Below, in pieces: positions 39,275 to 48,168 of a stretch of DNA of 64,000 bases. The DNA lies in contig NZ_QRGP01000001.1 of the NCBI RefSeq assembly GCF_003367235.1, forward strand, positions 434,001 to 498,000, read 5' to 3'. Position 1 is the stretch's first letter, and each line of letters starts with the position of its first letter. Under the pieces are notes generated by a model that made no database searches, was not told the origin of the DNA, and was given only the letters and a program-made list of their open reading frames with translations. Both the position numbers and the translations under genes were made by a program. The DNA comes from Sphingorhabdus pulchriflava (lineage in GTDB: Bacteria; Pseudomonadota; Alphaproteobacteria; Sphingomonadales; Sphingomonadaceae).

Positions 39275-40483
39275 ATGTCAGTTCAGGAAGTCGAACCCCG
39301 CCGCTACGGCATCCCGCTCAGCGCGCTCAACGCCAGCCAGATCGATGCCATCCGGCGCATACCGCGGCATGAAGATTCGAAGCCGCCCGCTATCGAAGCG
39401 CGTCGCCCGGTGGATATATTCCTGTCCGAAGATTATTGGGCGAAAGAGCGCGATGCGATTTTCCGAGCCAAGCCTGTGGCTATTGCACCTTCGGCGGTCT
39501 TGCCGGAACCGGGCTCGGTTATGGCGCATGATGGTTATGGCATACCTTTACTGATTACGCGCGACCGGCATGGTGAAGCCCGCCTTTTCCTTAATGCCTG
39601 CACCCATAAGGGCGCGATGCTGGTTGAGGGATGCGAGGCGCATAAGTGGAGCACCGTGACCTGCCCTTACCACGCCTGGACCTTTGGTTTGGATGGTCGG
39701 CTTATCGGCGTTCCTCGCGAGGAGACCTATGCGCGCTTTGAAAAGAAGAGCCGTCCCTTGACGCAACTTCCGTGCAAGGAGAGCGGCGGGATCATCTGGG
39801 GGATATTGGACCCGGGAGCGCGTGCCGATTTTTCGATCCTGTCAGACCAGATTGCCTCTGATTTCGAACATCTTGGCATCCCTCACGCGCATGCTTATGG
39901 CTACCGCCGCTTCGAACTCGATGCCAACTGGAAATTGGTGATGGAGCCTTTCCTGGAAGGCTATCATGTCCAGCGCCTGCACATCAATTCGATCGGCCCG
40001 ATGGGGATGGACATGTTCGCCGATATCATTCCCGTCGCCGACCAGTTCGGTCCGCATTTGCGGCAGACATCAGGGCGCGGGAATTACAAACCCGAAGTGC
40101 TCGATGATCCCAAAATCAACATCAAAAGCTACATCACCCACGCCTACAACCTGTTTCCGAACACGGTGGTGGTAACCAGCCCATACTACACTAGCGTGAT
40201 GATGATGATGCCGGTCAGTGCGGGCAAGACATTGGTCGACTATCATATGTTGACCGAATCTGCGCCTGATAACCCCAAGGCGGAGGAACTCTATTCGCGT
40301 TCCTTCACCATCATTCAGGATGTGTTCGGCAATGAGGATTTCAAGGCATCGGAAACCTGCCATCGCGGGCTTTCAACCGGTGCGATTCCGGACGTGATTT
40401 ATTGCGGCATGGAAGAGGCCATTCCACGCTTTTATGAAGGGATCGAGGCCTTTGTCGAACCGATGCCCATAGCTGCCGAATAG
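39275..40483 (+). CDS. Rieske-type oxygenase alpha subunit (1 of 4)
   Basis: Non-haem iron oxygenase of 402 residues, needing electrons from a ferredoxin. The Rieske cluster motifs are Cys109-x-His111 and Cys130-x-x-His133, and the mononuclear iron site is in EPFLEGYHVQRLH with His231 and His236. It is a close relative of the oxygenase at 48552 (the same N-terminal IDAIRRIPRHED / MKRIASHED region, the same CPYHAW and EPFLEGYHVQRLH motifs and the same C-terminal DVFGNEDF), so the two are paralogues. GGAGAG precedes the ATG. No beta-subunit gene is nearby, so it is probably a homomeric enzyme. Regulatory sites for an FNR-type factor and for the regional palindrome binder precede it. Confidence 0.92.
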   Translation: MSVQEVEPRRYGIPLSALNASQIDAIRRIPRHEDSKPPAIEARRPVDIFLSEDYWAKERDAIFRAKPVAIAPSAVLPEPGSVMAHDGYGIPLLITRDRHGEARLFLNACTHKGAMLVEGCEAHKWSTVTCPYHAWTFGLDGRLIGVPREETYARFEKKSRPLTQLPCKESGGIIWGILDPGARADFSILSDQIASDFEHLGIPHAHAYGYRRFELDANWKLVMEPFLEGYHVQRLHINSIGPMGMDMFADIIPVADQFGPHLRQTSGRGNYKPEVLDDPKINIKSYITHAYNLFPNTVVVTSPYYTSVMMMMPVSAGKTLVDYHMLTESAPDNPKAEELYSRSFTIIQDVFGNEDFKASETCHRGLSTGAIPDVIYCGMEEAIPRFYEGIEAFVEPMPIAAE

Positions 40484-40486
40484 GTG

Positions 40487-40861
40487 CTATCGGCCGATAA
40501 CCTCAAACTCGTCGACAAGGAAAATCGGCGAGTTTGCAAGGTCAATGAAGCGGGCTTCATCCTCTAACAGGATGCGGCCTGCTTCTTGGCCCTCCGCCGT
40601 CATGCCGGCCGATGCAAAGCTCTCCATGTCGGTCCACCAAAGTTCGGCCACGCCATCAAAATCCTTTCCGGCTGATCCGCGCGCTTGCGCTAGCGGGGCC
40701 GAAGCGCTTTCCGGAAAGCTGTGGCTCTGGACGTAGCGTGCGATCTTCAGCACATCGGCATGCTCGCGAACCAACGGTGCATGGGTGTCGCGCCAATAGG
40801 ATTGGAATTCCTCACGGCTGAGGTGCGGAAGGCGTTTCAGGCAAAATGTCAGTTTGATCAT
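40487..40861 (-). CDS. EthD domain-containing protein
   Basis: Dimeric alpha/beta-barrel (ferredoxin-like) protein of 124 residues, starting MIKLTFCLKRLPHLSREEFQSY, with the WRDTHAPLV motif of the EthD family. EthD proteins accompany oxygenases in several catabolic clusters, but the function is not settled. The open frame extends far upstream inside the transporter gene; the ATG at 40861 is set by the ATGA overlap with the transporter stop and by the family N-terminus. It is the last gene of a four-gene minus-strand unit and its stop is 3 bp from that of the convergent Rieske oxygenase. Confidence 0.85.
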   Translation of the reverse strand: MIKLTFCLKRLPHLSREEFQSYWRDTHAPLVREHADVLKIARYVQSHSFPESASAPLAQARGSAGKDFDGVAELWWTDMESFASAGMTAEGQEAGRILLEDEARFIDLANSPIFLVDEFEVIGR

Positions 40862-42141
40862 ACAGTTTCCTCCAAGCATTTGCGATAGCCCGATGTGGCG
40901 ATGAGCAGCAGGATGAACACCGTCGGCAGCAGGACCATGCCTAGCAGGCCAAAGGTCGATCGCATCGCATCCTGACCACTGTAAAGATTTTCCGATATCC
41001 AGGCCGAAAGCGGCGGTCCGACAGTCAACCCGATTAGATTGCCCGTCAGCACATATAGCGATGTGATACGAGCCCGCATCAACGGCGGTGCTGCCGATTG
41101 CAGGATGATGACTGCCAATGTGCCCGACGCGGCGATACCGAAAATGGCGACAGCAATTGATCCGAGCGCAACCGCCTGACTGCCCGCCCACGGTATCAAG
41201 GCCATGCTCAGTTGCGCTGCGCCCAAACCGGCCGCCATGAAGAGCATATTCAGATAGGCCTTGTGTTTGCGTTGGGCCCAGGCGCTGGCTGCCGGCCAGA
41301 AAATGGCTGCCAAAATGCCAGCCAATAGTCCGGCGGTGCCATACAGACTGCCCGCAGCTGCCAGCGGCATGTTGTAGCTGCGCGACAGCATAGCGCTGCT
41401 CCAGCTGATCAGACTGAAGGTGCCGATGGCGGAAATTCCGAGTGCCATGAAGAAGGGCAAATAATATCGCAGGTGCGCGGAAAGGTGGTTTGCAACTGCC
41501 CTGATCGAAGAGTCCTCAGTTTCAGCTTGATGCGCGACCGTTCGGGCCGGCTCGGCAACGCTAAGCAGGAGCAACGGTGCAAGGATGAGCCCCGGAATGC
41601 CGACCATTATCATGGTAAGCCGCCAGGCTTCCATTTCCAGATCGGGCGCCAATACATTCGCAAATTGATAGGCCAGACCGCCGATGATGAACGCACCGGA
41701 ACCCATTAATGACGCCGTGCCCATGAAAACAGCGATGGGTAATGTTCGCCTATGCGGTTCGAACAGGTCGCCGATGAGTGAAATAGTTGCTGGAACCAGA
41801 ACTGCTTCCCCGATTGCTACACCTACTCGGCTTGCAAGCAAGGTCGGGTAATCGGGAGCAATCCCTGAGCTTGCGGTGCACAGGCTCCATAACGCTACGC
41901 CAAACGCAACGATCCTGACGCGCTGCCCCTGATCCAGCCAATGCGCCAGTGGAACCCCTGCAATCGCATAGACCAGACCAAAACCTAGCCCGATCAAAAG
42001 GCCGACATCGGTTGTCGTTATGGCAAATTCGGCGATGATCGGGTCGGCCAGAAGCGCAATTATGTAGCGGTCGAGATAGGACATGACTGCCATCGCGCAA
42101 AGCAGCGCAACGGTGTACCAGGCGCGGGTTGTGCTGGTCAT
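40858..42141 (-). CDS. MFS transporter
   Basis: Major facilitator superfamily permease of 427 residues with about twelve hydrophobic helices. It starts MTSTTRAWYTVALLCAMAVMSYLDRYIIALL, with the motif DRYIIALLADPI in helix 1, typical of the Spns/hexuronate-like branch found in sphingomonad catabolic clusters. It probably moves the substrate or an intermediate across the inner membrane, complementing the TonB receptor encoded at 44230. The start overlaps the phosphotransferase stop by four bases. Confidence 0.9.
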   Translation of the reverse strand: MTSTTRAWYTVALLCAMAVMSYLDRYIIALLADPIIAEFAITTTDVGLLIGLGFGLVYAIAGVPLAHWLDQGQRVRIVAFGVALWSLCTASSGIAPDYPTLLASRVGVAIGEAVLVPATISLIGDLFEPHRRTLPIAVFMGTASLMGSGAFIIGGLAYQFANVLAPDLEMEAWRLTMIMVGIPGLILAPLLLLSVAEPARTVAHQAETEDSSIRAVANHLSAHLRYYLPFFMALGISAIGTFSLISWSSAMLSRSYNMPLAAAGSLYGTAGLLAGILAAIFWPAASAWAQRKHKAYLNMLFMAAGLGAAQLSMALIPWAGSQAVALGSIAVAIFGIAASGTLAVIILQSAAPPLMRARITSLYVLTGNLIGLTVGPPLSAWISENLYSGQDAMRSTFGLLGMVLLPTVFILLLIATSGYRKCLEETV

Positions 42142-43202
42142 GCGGTTGGCAATTCGACGCGGCGCAAGCCATCAAGATCGCCAATCGCCGCGCAGGCCCT
42201 TTCGGCGCTTTGGGTGCATAATTCTTCCGGTTGGAGTTCCGGCGGGCACAGGACGAAGTTGAATTGGTAGACGCTATGCCGGGCGTAATCGTGCCATGCC
42301 CTGTCCATGGCTGGCGCGTCGACACCCAGAGCCGAAAGACGACCCAGATAATGCTGCAGTTGCTGCACTTCGAGCAGTCGGCGTTGTTCGACAGACTGGT
42401 TGATGATCATCGCATAGCTGACATCCCACGCCCAATGCCCGTGCATCACCGTCGCCCAGTCCAGAAGGCCGGGCTTGCCATCGGGGTCAAAGAACATGTT
42501 GCCGATATGCGGATCGCCATGCACCACGCAGATCGGATCGGCCATGTCGGCGGCCATCAAGGCAAGATTGGCTTTCAAAAGCCGCTCTTGGTCCATCAGC
42601 GAATTGGGAACTTGCCGGAAACGGGGCATCGGCGACACATAGTCCCAAAAATCGCTGAAGCGTTTGAGCACTCCATTTGAATGGATGACGCCGCCAGGTG
42701 TCAGCCAATCAATGTCCCGCAACGCAGGCTCGCGCCAGTAAGTGGCATGCAGCACTGCCAGCATGTCGAGCTGGTCGAGCATTTCTGTCGGCGAGAGTGA
42801 TCCGGTCTGTTTGCGGAATTCAACCGGTCGCTGGTTCAGATCCTCATAGATCACCACGCCGCTCGACCAATCGGGCGCGAAAGCTGTTGCGTAAGGGCGT
42901 GGCACATTGATTTCGAGGTTGGGCACCAGATCGCGAAAGAAAGCGGCCTCAATCGCACTGTGCACCGCTTGCTCGGGTATTTGCGTTTCCAGTCCGCATT
43001 TCAGCCACAGTGTTGTAGGCAGGCTATGGCGGTCTCCGTCGTCATTATAACGGAGATGAAACTCGATCTTGGTCGCTGTTCCGTGGATAGCCGTCCCGCG
43101 TTCTAGGTTGATCACTTCGGTGCCGGGAAATTTCTCCGCCAAGCATTGGCCAAACCAGCCAGCGGATATTTCATCGATTGATTTAGGGAAGGGGAATGTC
43201 AT
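42138..43202 (-). CDS. Phosphotransferase family protein (APH / ecdysteroid-kinase-like)
   Basis: Protein-kinase-fold small-molecule phosphotransferase of 354 residues. The catalytic loop VHGDPHIGN has Asp230 and Asn235, and the metal-binding DFG-equivalent is LLDWA with Asp248. The N-lobe contains the expected strands (TALWLKCGL-type segment). Relatives include ecdysteroid-kinase-like and aminoglycoside phosphotransferases; in this context a hydroxylated lipid substrate is more likely than an antibiotic. The start at 43202 overlaps the previous stop (ATGA); longer frames are not supported. Confidence 0.85.
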   Translation of the reverse strand: MTFPFPKSIDEISAGWFGQCLAEKFPGTEVINLERGTAIHGTATKIEFHLRYNDDGDRHSLPTTLWLKCGLETQIPEQAVHSAIEAAFFRDLVPNLEINVPRPYATAFAPDWSSGVVIYEDLNQRPVEFRKQTGSLSPTEMLDQLDMLAVLHATYWREPALRDIDWLTPGGVIHSNGVLKRFSDFWDYVSPMPRFRQVPNSLMDQERLLKANLALMAADMADPICVVHGDPHIGNMFFDPDGKPGLLDWATVMHGHWAWDVSYAMIINQSVEQRRLLEVQQLQHYLGRLSALGVDAPAMDRAWHDYARHSVYQFNFVLCPPELQPEELCTQSAERACAAIGDLDGLRRVELPTA

Positions 43203-44113
43203 GGCAGGCCAAGCTCCTTGCGCATTTGCGGGGTGGGCCCCTTGAGTTCGGCAGGTTCGAAAAAGCCTTGCCCCAGACGCCCGCCGCACTGGAATTCGGT
43301 GATGCCATCGACGCCAAACCAGCCTTCGCCGCCGGTAAGACCGGTTGCTTTGACGTCCCCTGACAAGCGATAGCCTCTGCCATCGTCAGTCCAGCAATCG
43401 ATCTCAACCGACAGCGGCGTTGCGCCATCGTTGGCGATCATGCTGCTGAAGTTTGCACGGCTGATCCTGTGCACCCGGCCATTGTCGAGCACCCAACCGA
43501 ATTGCTCTGCACCAAAGCTGGTCACGAAAGAAAAGATCGAAAAGGCAAGGTCGTCGCCGAATACTGCAAAGAGCCAACGGCTGGAGGGGTTGGTGCCGAA
43601 ATCGCGCGCGCCCCAGCTGTGATCGTGCCATGCCGCTGCGCGGATCGGGGTCGACAATTTGTCAGAGGTGAAGCTACCTTTGGCATATCCCATCACCTCG
43701 TAGTGGCGATCGGCCAACCTGGTATCACCTACATTGAAATCGAGAATGACCGGATCGCAAATCGCTTCAAAACCGAGCCTCAATTGCGCATCTTCAAAGT
43801 TCGCCTGCAATGTTAGCTGTCGGGCGCTTTCGCCTGCCACAAAATGCAGCCCGCCGAGCTGAATGTTGGTCAGATCGTTTTCGGGCAATGGGAGCGCATG
43901 CGCAGCCTCGCGAGCAACACGTTCGCCGTTGACGACAATCCAGCTCCAGACATGGGCCGTTCCGGTGGCTGGTGAAAGGCTGATATGGTGCGAGCCCGCA
44001 CTTAAAGTTTCAAGGTCGGCCCAACCCAGGAAAAAGCTTTCCTGCCAGTTTGCAGGTGCGTTTGCTGGAGGCCGGTGTCGGTGCCGGTCAGCCTCGCGGA
44101 AATTCTCTGCCAT
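43199..44113 (-). CDS. Uncharacterised beta-rich protein, possibly lipocalin/CrtC-like
   Basis: A 304-residue protein that I do not recognise with confidence. It has two halves rich in beta strands, WHDHSWGARDFG (around residue 165) and several Trp/His-rich turns that recall the fold of carotenoid 1,2-hydratase-like and DUF7064-type proteins. There is no signal peptide or membrane helix. The ATG at 44113 has GGAGAGAG just upstream; another ATG five codons earlier is also possible. It is the first gene of the four-gene unit with phosphotransferase, MFS and EthD genes, so it probably belongs to the same catabolic or transport task. Confidence 0.6.
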   Translation of the reverse strand: MAENFREADRHRHRPPANAPANWQESFFLGWADLETLSAGSHHISLSPATGTAHVWSWIVVNGERVAREAAHALPLPENDLTNIQLGGLHFVAGESARQLTLQANFEDAQLRLGFEAICDPVILDFNVGDTRLADRHYEVMGYAKGSFTSDKLSTPIRAAAWHDHSWGARDFGTNPSSRWLFAVFGDDLAFSIFSFVTSFGAEQFGWVLDNGRVHRISRANFSSMIANDGATPLSVEIDCWTDDGRGYRLSGDVKATGLTGGEGWFGVDGITEFQCGGRLGQGFFEPAELKGPTPQMRKELGLP

Positions 44114-44130
44114 CTCTCTCTCCAACATTC

Positions 44131-44147
44131 ATCTAACAGCTATAGAT
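44131..44147. promoter_or_regulatory. Operator-like palindrome E (exact ATCTA-N7-TAGAT)
   Basis: Exact copy of the 17-bp element, 18 bp upstream of the minus-strand beta-rich protein gene and 83 bp upstream of the TonB receptor start. It is close to the minus-strand start, which suits repression of that unit. Confidence 0.72.
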
Positions 44148-44153
44148 TAATTG

Positions 44154-44182
44154 TTGACGGGTCAAAGGCGTTTATCTACTAT
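44154..44182 (+). promoter_or_regulatory. Predicted promoter of the TonB receptor gene
   Basis: TTGACG at 44154-44159 and TACTAT at 44177-44182 are 17 bp apart, a good housekeeping sigma factor layout. The expected start of transcription is about 44189, 41 bp before the ATG of the receptor gene. The -10 hexamer overlaps palindrome E2. Confidence 0.5.
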
Positions 44183-44190
44183 CTTTCGAT
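44174..44190. promoter_or_regulatory. Operator-like palindrome E2 (ATCTA-N7-TCGAT)
   Basis: Second element in the same intergenic region, one base away from the exact form. The dyad TTATC...GATAA extends it at both ends. It covers the predicted -10 hexamer of the TonB receptor promoter, the position of a classical repressor site. Confidence 0.6.
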
Positions 44191-44229
44191 AAGCAGGAAT
44201 GGGAGCCTGCAAAAAAGGAGAGAGGGATC

Positions 44230-46434
44230 ATGCCTAAATTGAACGCGTCCTATTCGCATGTGCTGCGTACGGGTGGAGCACTATCCGTCTTTGCAGCGAT
44301 GCTGGCGGCGATGCCGGCCTATGCGCAAAGTGAAGATGAAGTCGCTGCCGAAAGCACTGACATTGTCGTGACCGCGCAGCGCCGCGAGGAAAAAGCCAAG
44401 GACGTTCCGATCACGCTCACTACAATCACTGCAGAGTCGCTTGGCAATGGCGATGTACAGCAGCTGAGCGACATTGCGAAGCTGACCCCCGGCATGCGTT
44501 TTGACAATTATGGCGGTTTCGTGCAGCCAACCATTCGCGGTGTGGGCACAGCCGTGTCGGCGTCGGGTGCCGGGTCGAATGTCGGCATCTATGTTGATGG
44601 CTTTTATGCGCCAAACCCGCTCAGCAACGACTTCCAACTGTTGAACGTGTCGAGCGTGACAGTGCTGAAGGGGCCGCAGGGAACGCTCTTTGGTCGTAAC
44701 TCGACGGGCGGTGCCATTCAGGTCACAACGACCGATCCTAGCACGGATTCGAGCGGTGTTGCTGAAGTGTCTTATGGCCGCTTCAACGCACAAAAATACC
44801 AGATCTACATGACCCATGGTCTGTCGGACAAAGTGGCGATCGACTTTGCCGGCCTATATCGCAAGGGCGATGGTTTTGTCCGCAATATTGTGACGGGCAG
44901 TAAAAAAGATGCGGCCTATGATGCCTTTTCGCTGCGCGCTGGTGTGAAGTTCAGCCTTTCGGATTCAGCTTCGCTGCTTTTCCGCTACAGCCATGCGGAT
45001 ACCGAAGACCCAACCTACACAGCCTTCAATAGCCTCCTGCTCAACGGCGTGGTTCAAAGCACGGGTGCTGCGCTCAGCCCGCTAATCCCGGGAGGCGTGG
45101 TTGCCGCGACCAACAGGCGCGAAGTTTCACAGACCAGCGGCGCGAATTTCACTTCCAAGGTTGATACGTTCCAGCTTACCGGGGACTTTGATCTGGGTTT
45201 TGGAACGCTCAGGTCCTACACACAGTTCCGCAAGGAATCGTCGCTTTCCTTCCTCGATCTCGACGGTTCTTCACTGCCGATTTTCGATGTTGAGTTCTTC
45301 ATCACCGACAAGGTTTTCACGCAGGAGTTGATCCTGACGTCGAATGGAGACGGTCCATTGGCCTGGACCGTGGGCGGCTTCTTCTTCTCCGACAAGAACC
45401 GGTTCAAATATCTCGACGGTTCGGTCAGCGGCGGTCCTTTGACGCTGGTTTCCCGGTCACAGACCGACACCAAATCCTATGCAGGATTTGCTGATCTTAC
45501 CTACAATATAGGGGACCAGTTCTTCATTACTGGTGGCGTGCGCTACAGCCATGATGAAGTGAATAATGGCGGCTTCTTCCTCGGCCCATTGGCAGGCGGG
45601 GGCGGCTTTGTGCCGATACCGAATATCTCCGACAACAATCTGACTCCACGCGTCGTGCTTCGCTATAAGCCTTCAGAGGCATCCAGCGTATATGCGTCGT
45701 TCACGGGAGGGCATAAGGCTGCAATCCTGAACCCCAACGGATTTACGACGGTTCCTGTCGAGTCAGAAAAGATCAAGGCTTATGAAGTCGGCTTCAAGCA
45801 TGCCGCGCGTGGGCTGACTTTCGATATTTCGGCCTATTATTACGATTATACCAACCTGCAGGTGGCGAGCTATAACGGCACGCAATCGTTGATTACCAAT
45901 GCGGCTGACTCGCGGGTCAAGGGTATTGAAGCGCAGCTTGCCTATCAGGTTTCGGATGCGTTCCAGTTCAACATGGGCGCGGCCTATACCGATGCGAAAT
46001 ATGATAGCTTCCTGACCTCGCCACGGTTTGATCAATGCCTTGCACCAGCTTGCGGTGCAGCATTCGGCCTGTTCCTGACTTCGACGACCGACGCCAGCGG
46101 TTTCCGCATGGCACGTTCACCGAAGTTCACCGGTAATGTCGGCGCACGTTACGAGGCCGATCTCGGCGGTGGCAAGTTCGCCCTTTCGGGTAACCTCGCT
46201 TACACCTCGAAGGCTTATTTCGACTCGTCTCAGCAATATTCGAGCCCCGGCTACGAACTGTTGAGCCTGCGCGCAGAGTGGACCGATCCGAGCGAGCGTT
46301 ACACGCTGGCGGTCTATGGCGACAACATCACTGACTCCAAATATTACACGCAGATCCTGCCTGGGCAGTTCGCCGTTCAGACTGTCTGGGGTCAGCCCGT
46401 GAGCTGGGGAATCTCGGCACGCGCCAAGTTCTAA
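44230..46434 (+). CDS. TonB-dependent outer-membrane receptor
   Basis: Outer-membrane transporter of 734 residues. A signal peptide ends at AAMPAYAQ (about residue 33). The TonB box region is DIVVTAQRREE, followed by the plug domain (KDVPITLTTITAESLGNGDVQQLSDIAKLTPG, FGRNSTGGAIQVTT) and the barrel, ending in SWGISARAKF with a terminal Phe. The plug type and the downstream catabolic genes indicate uptake of a large or hydrophobic organic substrate; a siderophore receptor is less likely in this setting. It ends in a strong intrinsic terminator. Confidence 0.94.
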   Translation: MPKLNASYSHVLRTGGALSVFAAMLAAMPAYAQSEDEVAAESTDIVVTAQRREEKAKDVPITLTTITAESLGNGDVQQLSDIAKLTPGMRFDNYGGFVQPTIRGVGTAVSASGAGSNVGIYVDGFYAPNPLSNDFQLLNVSSVTVLKGPQGTLFGRNSTGGAIQVTTTDPSTDSSGVAEVSYGRFNAQKYQIYMTHGLSDKVAIDFAGLYRKGDGFVRNIVTGSKKDAAYDAFSLRAGVKFSLSDSASLLFRYSHADTEDPTYTAFNSLLLNGVVQSTGAALSPLIPGGVVAATNRREVSQTSGANFTSKVDTFQLTGDFDLGFGTLRSYTQFRKESSLSFLDLDGSSLPIFDVEFFITDKVFTQELILTSNGDGPLAWTVGGFFFSDKNRFKYLDGSVSGGPLTLVSRSQTDTKSYAGFADLTYNIGDQFFITGGVRYSHDEVNNGGFFLGPLAGGGGFVPIPNISDNNLTPRVVLRYKPSEASSVYASFTGGHKAAILNPNGFTTVPVESEKIKAYEVGFKHAARGLTFDISAYYYDYTNLQVASYNGTQSLITNAADSRVKGIEAQLAYQVSDAFQFNMGAAYTDAKYDSFLTSPRFDQCLAPACGAAFGLFLTSTTDASGFRMARSPKFTGNVGARYEADLGGGKFALSGNLAYTSKAYFDSSQQYSSPGYELLSLRAEWTDPSERYTLAVYGDNITDSKYYTQILPGQFAVQTVWGQPVSWGISARAKF

Positions 46435-46456
46435 CCTCTCTCCGAGAGGAAAGCTG

Positions 46457-46487
46457 GGGCTCCGTCGGAAGACGGGGCCCTTTTTTT
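46457..46487 (+). terminator. Intrinsic terminator after the TonB receptor gene
   Basis: A 10-bp stem (46457-46466 with 46471-46480, one T-G wobble) capped by a GGAA loop is followed by seven T (46481-46487). It begins 22 bp after the receptor stop. The last T bases also form the stop codon of the convergent GMC gene, which ends at 46486. Confidence 0.9.
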
Positions 46488-48072
46488 AGCGCATGATGAT
46501 GTCAGCCGCGCGCCAGGCCATTGCCATCGTGGGGCCATTGGTATTGCCTGACGGGATGGCGGGCATAATCGATGTGTCCATCACACGCAGCCCTTCTACT
46601 CCGCGCACTTTCAGTTCAGGGTCGACAACCGAGTCCGCATCCTTGCCCATCCTGCATGAACCGACGGCGTGATAGCCGCAAGTTCCGAACTCGTCGAAGG
46701 CAGCTAGAATCTGCTCGTCGGTTTGGTAGGCTGGGCCAGGGCTGGTCTCCTCCTCGATCAAGCTGGCTAAAGGTTCAGTTGCCAGATAGCCGCGGACCGC
46801 GCGGACCAGCGCAACCATTTTCTTGCGATCGTTTTCGGTCGCATGATGGTTTGCGTTGATGGCGGCAGGTGCGATTGGATCGGTGCTCTCGATATGTACG
46901 CTGCCTTTGGAATCCGGCCGTAGCGTGTACAAGGTGACGTGCATTCCAGGCTGGGTTTCCACCTTGGTGCGGTCTTCCATCACAAAGCTGAACGGTGCCA
47001 CCAGAATTTGCGCATCCGGCCGGTTCAATTGCGGGTCGGTCTTGAGCCAGCCTACGATTTCATAGGATGCGGCAGACATCAGGCCGTCGACGCCCAGATA
47101 ATATTTCATCCCGTTCCAGATTGCCCGCCAGCCATTATATTGTTTGTTGTGCGAGATATCTTTTTTCAGGCGCGACTGTAGGATCATCGCGCGATGTTCC
47201 AGCAGGTTTTCACCGACTTGGGGATTGGCATGGAGCAGCGGAATGCCAAGCTGGGAAAGCCGGTCCGGGTCGCCTATGCCTGAACGTTCGAGGATTGCCG
47301 GGCTTGCGAGCGCGCCGCCCGCGAGAATGATTTCGCGGCCTTTGTGGATTTCGCGCTTTCCCGCGCGGACGATATCAACGCCGATGGCGCGTTTGCCTTC
47401 AAAGACCACTTTGTCGACAACGGCTTCGGTCAGCACCGTCAAATTCGGTCGGCGCATGGCGGGGCGAAGAAAGGCGACTGCGGCGCTCTGCCTTTTGCGG
47501 TTGTGCACAGTCCGCGGCGCGTAACCGATGGCGACTGCATCGTCGGGTTCATTCATGTCAGCTTTCGAAGCCCAACCCAGCGCATGGCCGGCTGCGATTT
47601 GGGCCTCGCTGAGTTCATCGCGGAAGGTGGGCAGGGTGATCTTGATCGGGCCATTGTCGCCGCGCGTTTCTGCAGCGCCCAGTTCATGGCTTTCGAGCGC
47701 CTTATAGGCTGCACCTATATGCTCCCAGCCCCAGTCGTCGCTGCTCAATTCTGCTATGCCATCATAATCGGCTGGCATGCCGCGCACATACATCATGCCG
47801 TTGACCGAGGTGGAACCGCCCAAAACCTTTCCGCGCGCCCAATATTCGCTCTTGTTGGCAGTGGATGCTTCGGGTTTGCTTTCGTGCGCCCAGATATGTT
47901 TCGGATCGGCCATCACCTTGGCGATGCCTTTGGGCATGTGGATCAGCGGATGGCTGTCTTTGGGGCCAGCCTCCAGCAACAGGACTTGATTGTTCGGGTT
48001 TTCGGAAAGGCGATACGCCAACACGCAACCAGCGGCGCCAGAGCCCACGATGATAAAGTCATATTCAGCCAT
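46486..48072 (-). CDS. GMC family FAD-dependent alcohol oxidoreductase (1 of 2)
   Basis: Flavoprotein of 528 residues of the choline dehydrogenase/glucose-methanol-choline family. The FAD-binding loop is YDFIIVGSGAAGCVLAYRLSE near the N-terminus. GKVLGGSTSVNGMMYVRG is the first family signature and LAGGALASPAILERSGIG the second. The catalytic His is in GTCGYHAVGSCRMG near the C-terminus. It would oxidise an alcohol group, perhaps one introduced by the oxygenases, to an aldehyde. It is divergent from the ferredoxin gene, with palindrome F between them. Confidence 0.92.
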   Translation of the reverse strand: MAEYDFIIVGSGAAGCVLAYRLSENPNNQVLLLEAGPKDSHPLIHMPKGIAKVMADPKHIWAHESKPEASTANKSEYWARGKVLGGSTSVNGMMYVRGMPADYDGIAELSSDDWGWEHIGAAYKALESHELGAAETRGDNGPIKITLPTFRDELSEAQIAAGHALGWASKADMNEPDDAVAIGYAPRTVHNRKRQSAAVAFLRPAMRRPNLTVLTEAVVDKVVFEGKRAIGVDIVRAGKREIHKGREIILAGGALASPAILERSGIGDPDRLSQLGIPLLHANPQVGENLLEHRAMILQSRLKKDISHNKQYNGWRAIWNGMKYYLGVDGLMSAASYEIVGWLKTDPQLNRPDAQILVAPFSFVMEDRTKVETQPGMHVTLYTLRPDSKGSVHIESTDPIAPAAINANHHATENDRKKMVALVRAVRGYLATEPLASLIEEETSPGPAYQTDEQILAAFDEFGTCGYHAVGSCRMGKDADSVVDPELKVRGVEGLRVMDTSIMPAIPSGNTNGPTMAMAWRAADIIMR

Positions 48073-48103
48073 GATTGTCCCTCTCCGACTGGCTTATTGC
48101 TTA

Positions 48104-48122
48104 AATCTAATTGACATAGATT
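48104..48122. promoter_or_regulatory. Operator-like palindrome F (exact ATCTA-N7-TAGAT at 48105-48121)
   Basis: Exact copy of the element, extended by one paired base on each side (AATCTA, TAGATT). It is 32 bp from the start of the minus-strand GMC gene and 47 bp from the ferredoxin start, so one dimer could repress both. Confidence 0.75.
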
Positions 48123-48168
48123 AAATCAGGAAGCAACAGCACAAAGAGTGGAATTGGGAGAACCCGGA

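Noticed and set aside
42138-43202. The phosphotransferase as an antibiotic-resistance gene
   Set aside because: The kinase-fold motifs are shared with many metabolic phosphotransferases, and the operon and regulatory site tie it to the catabolic genes.
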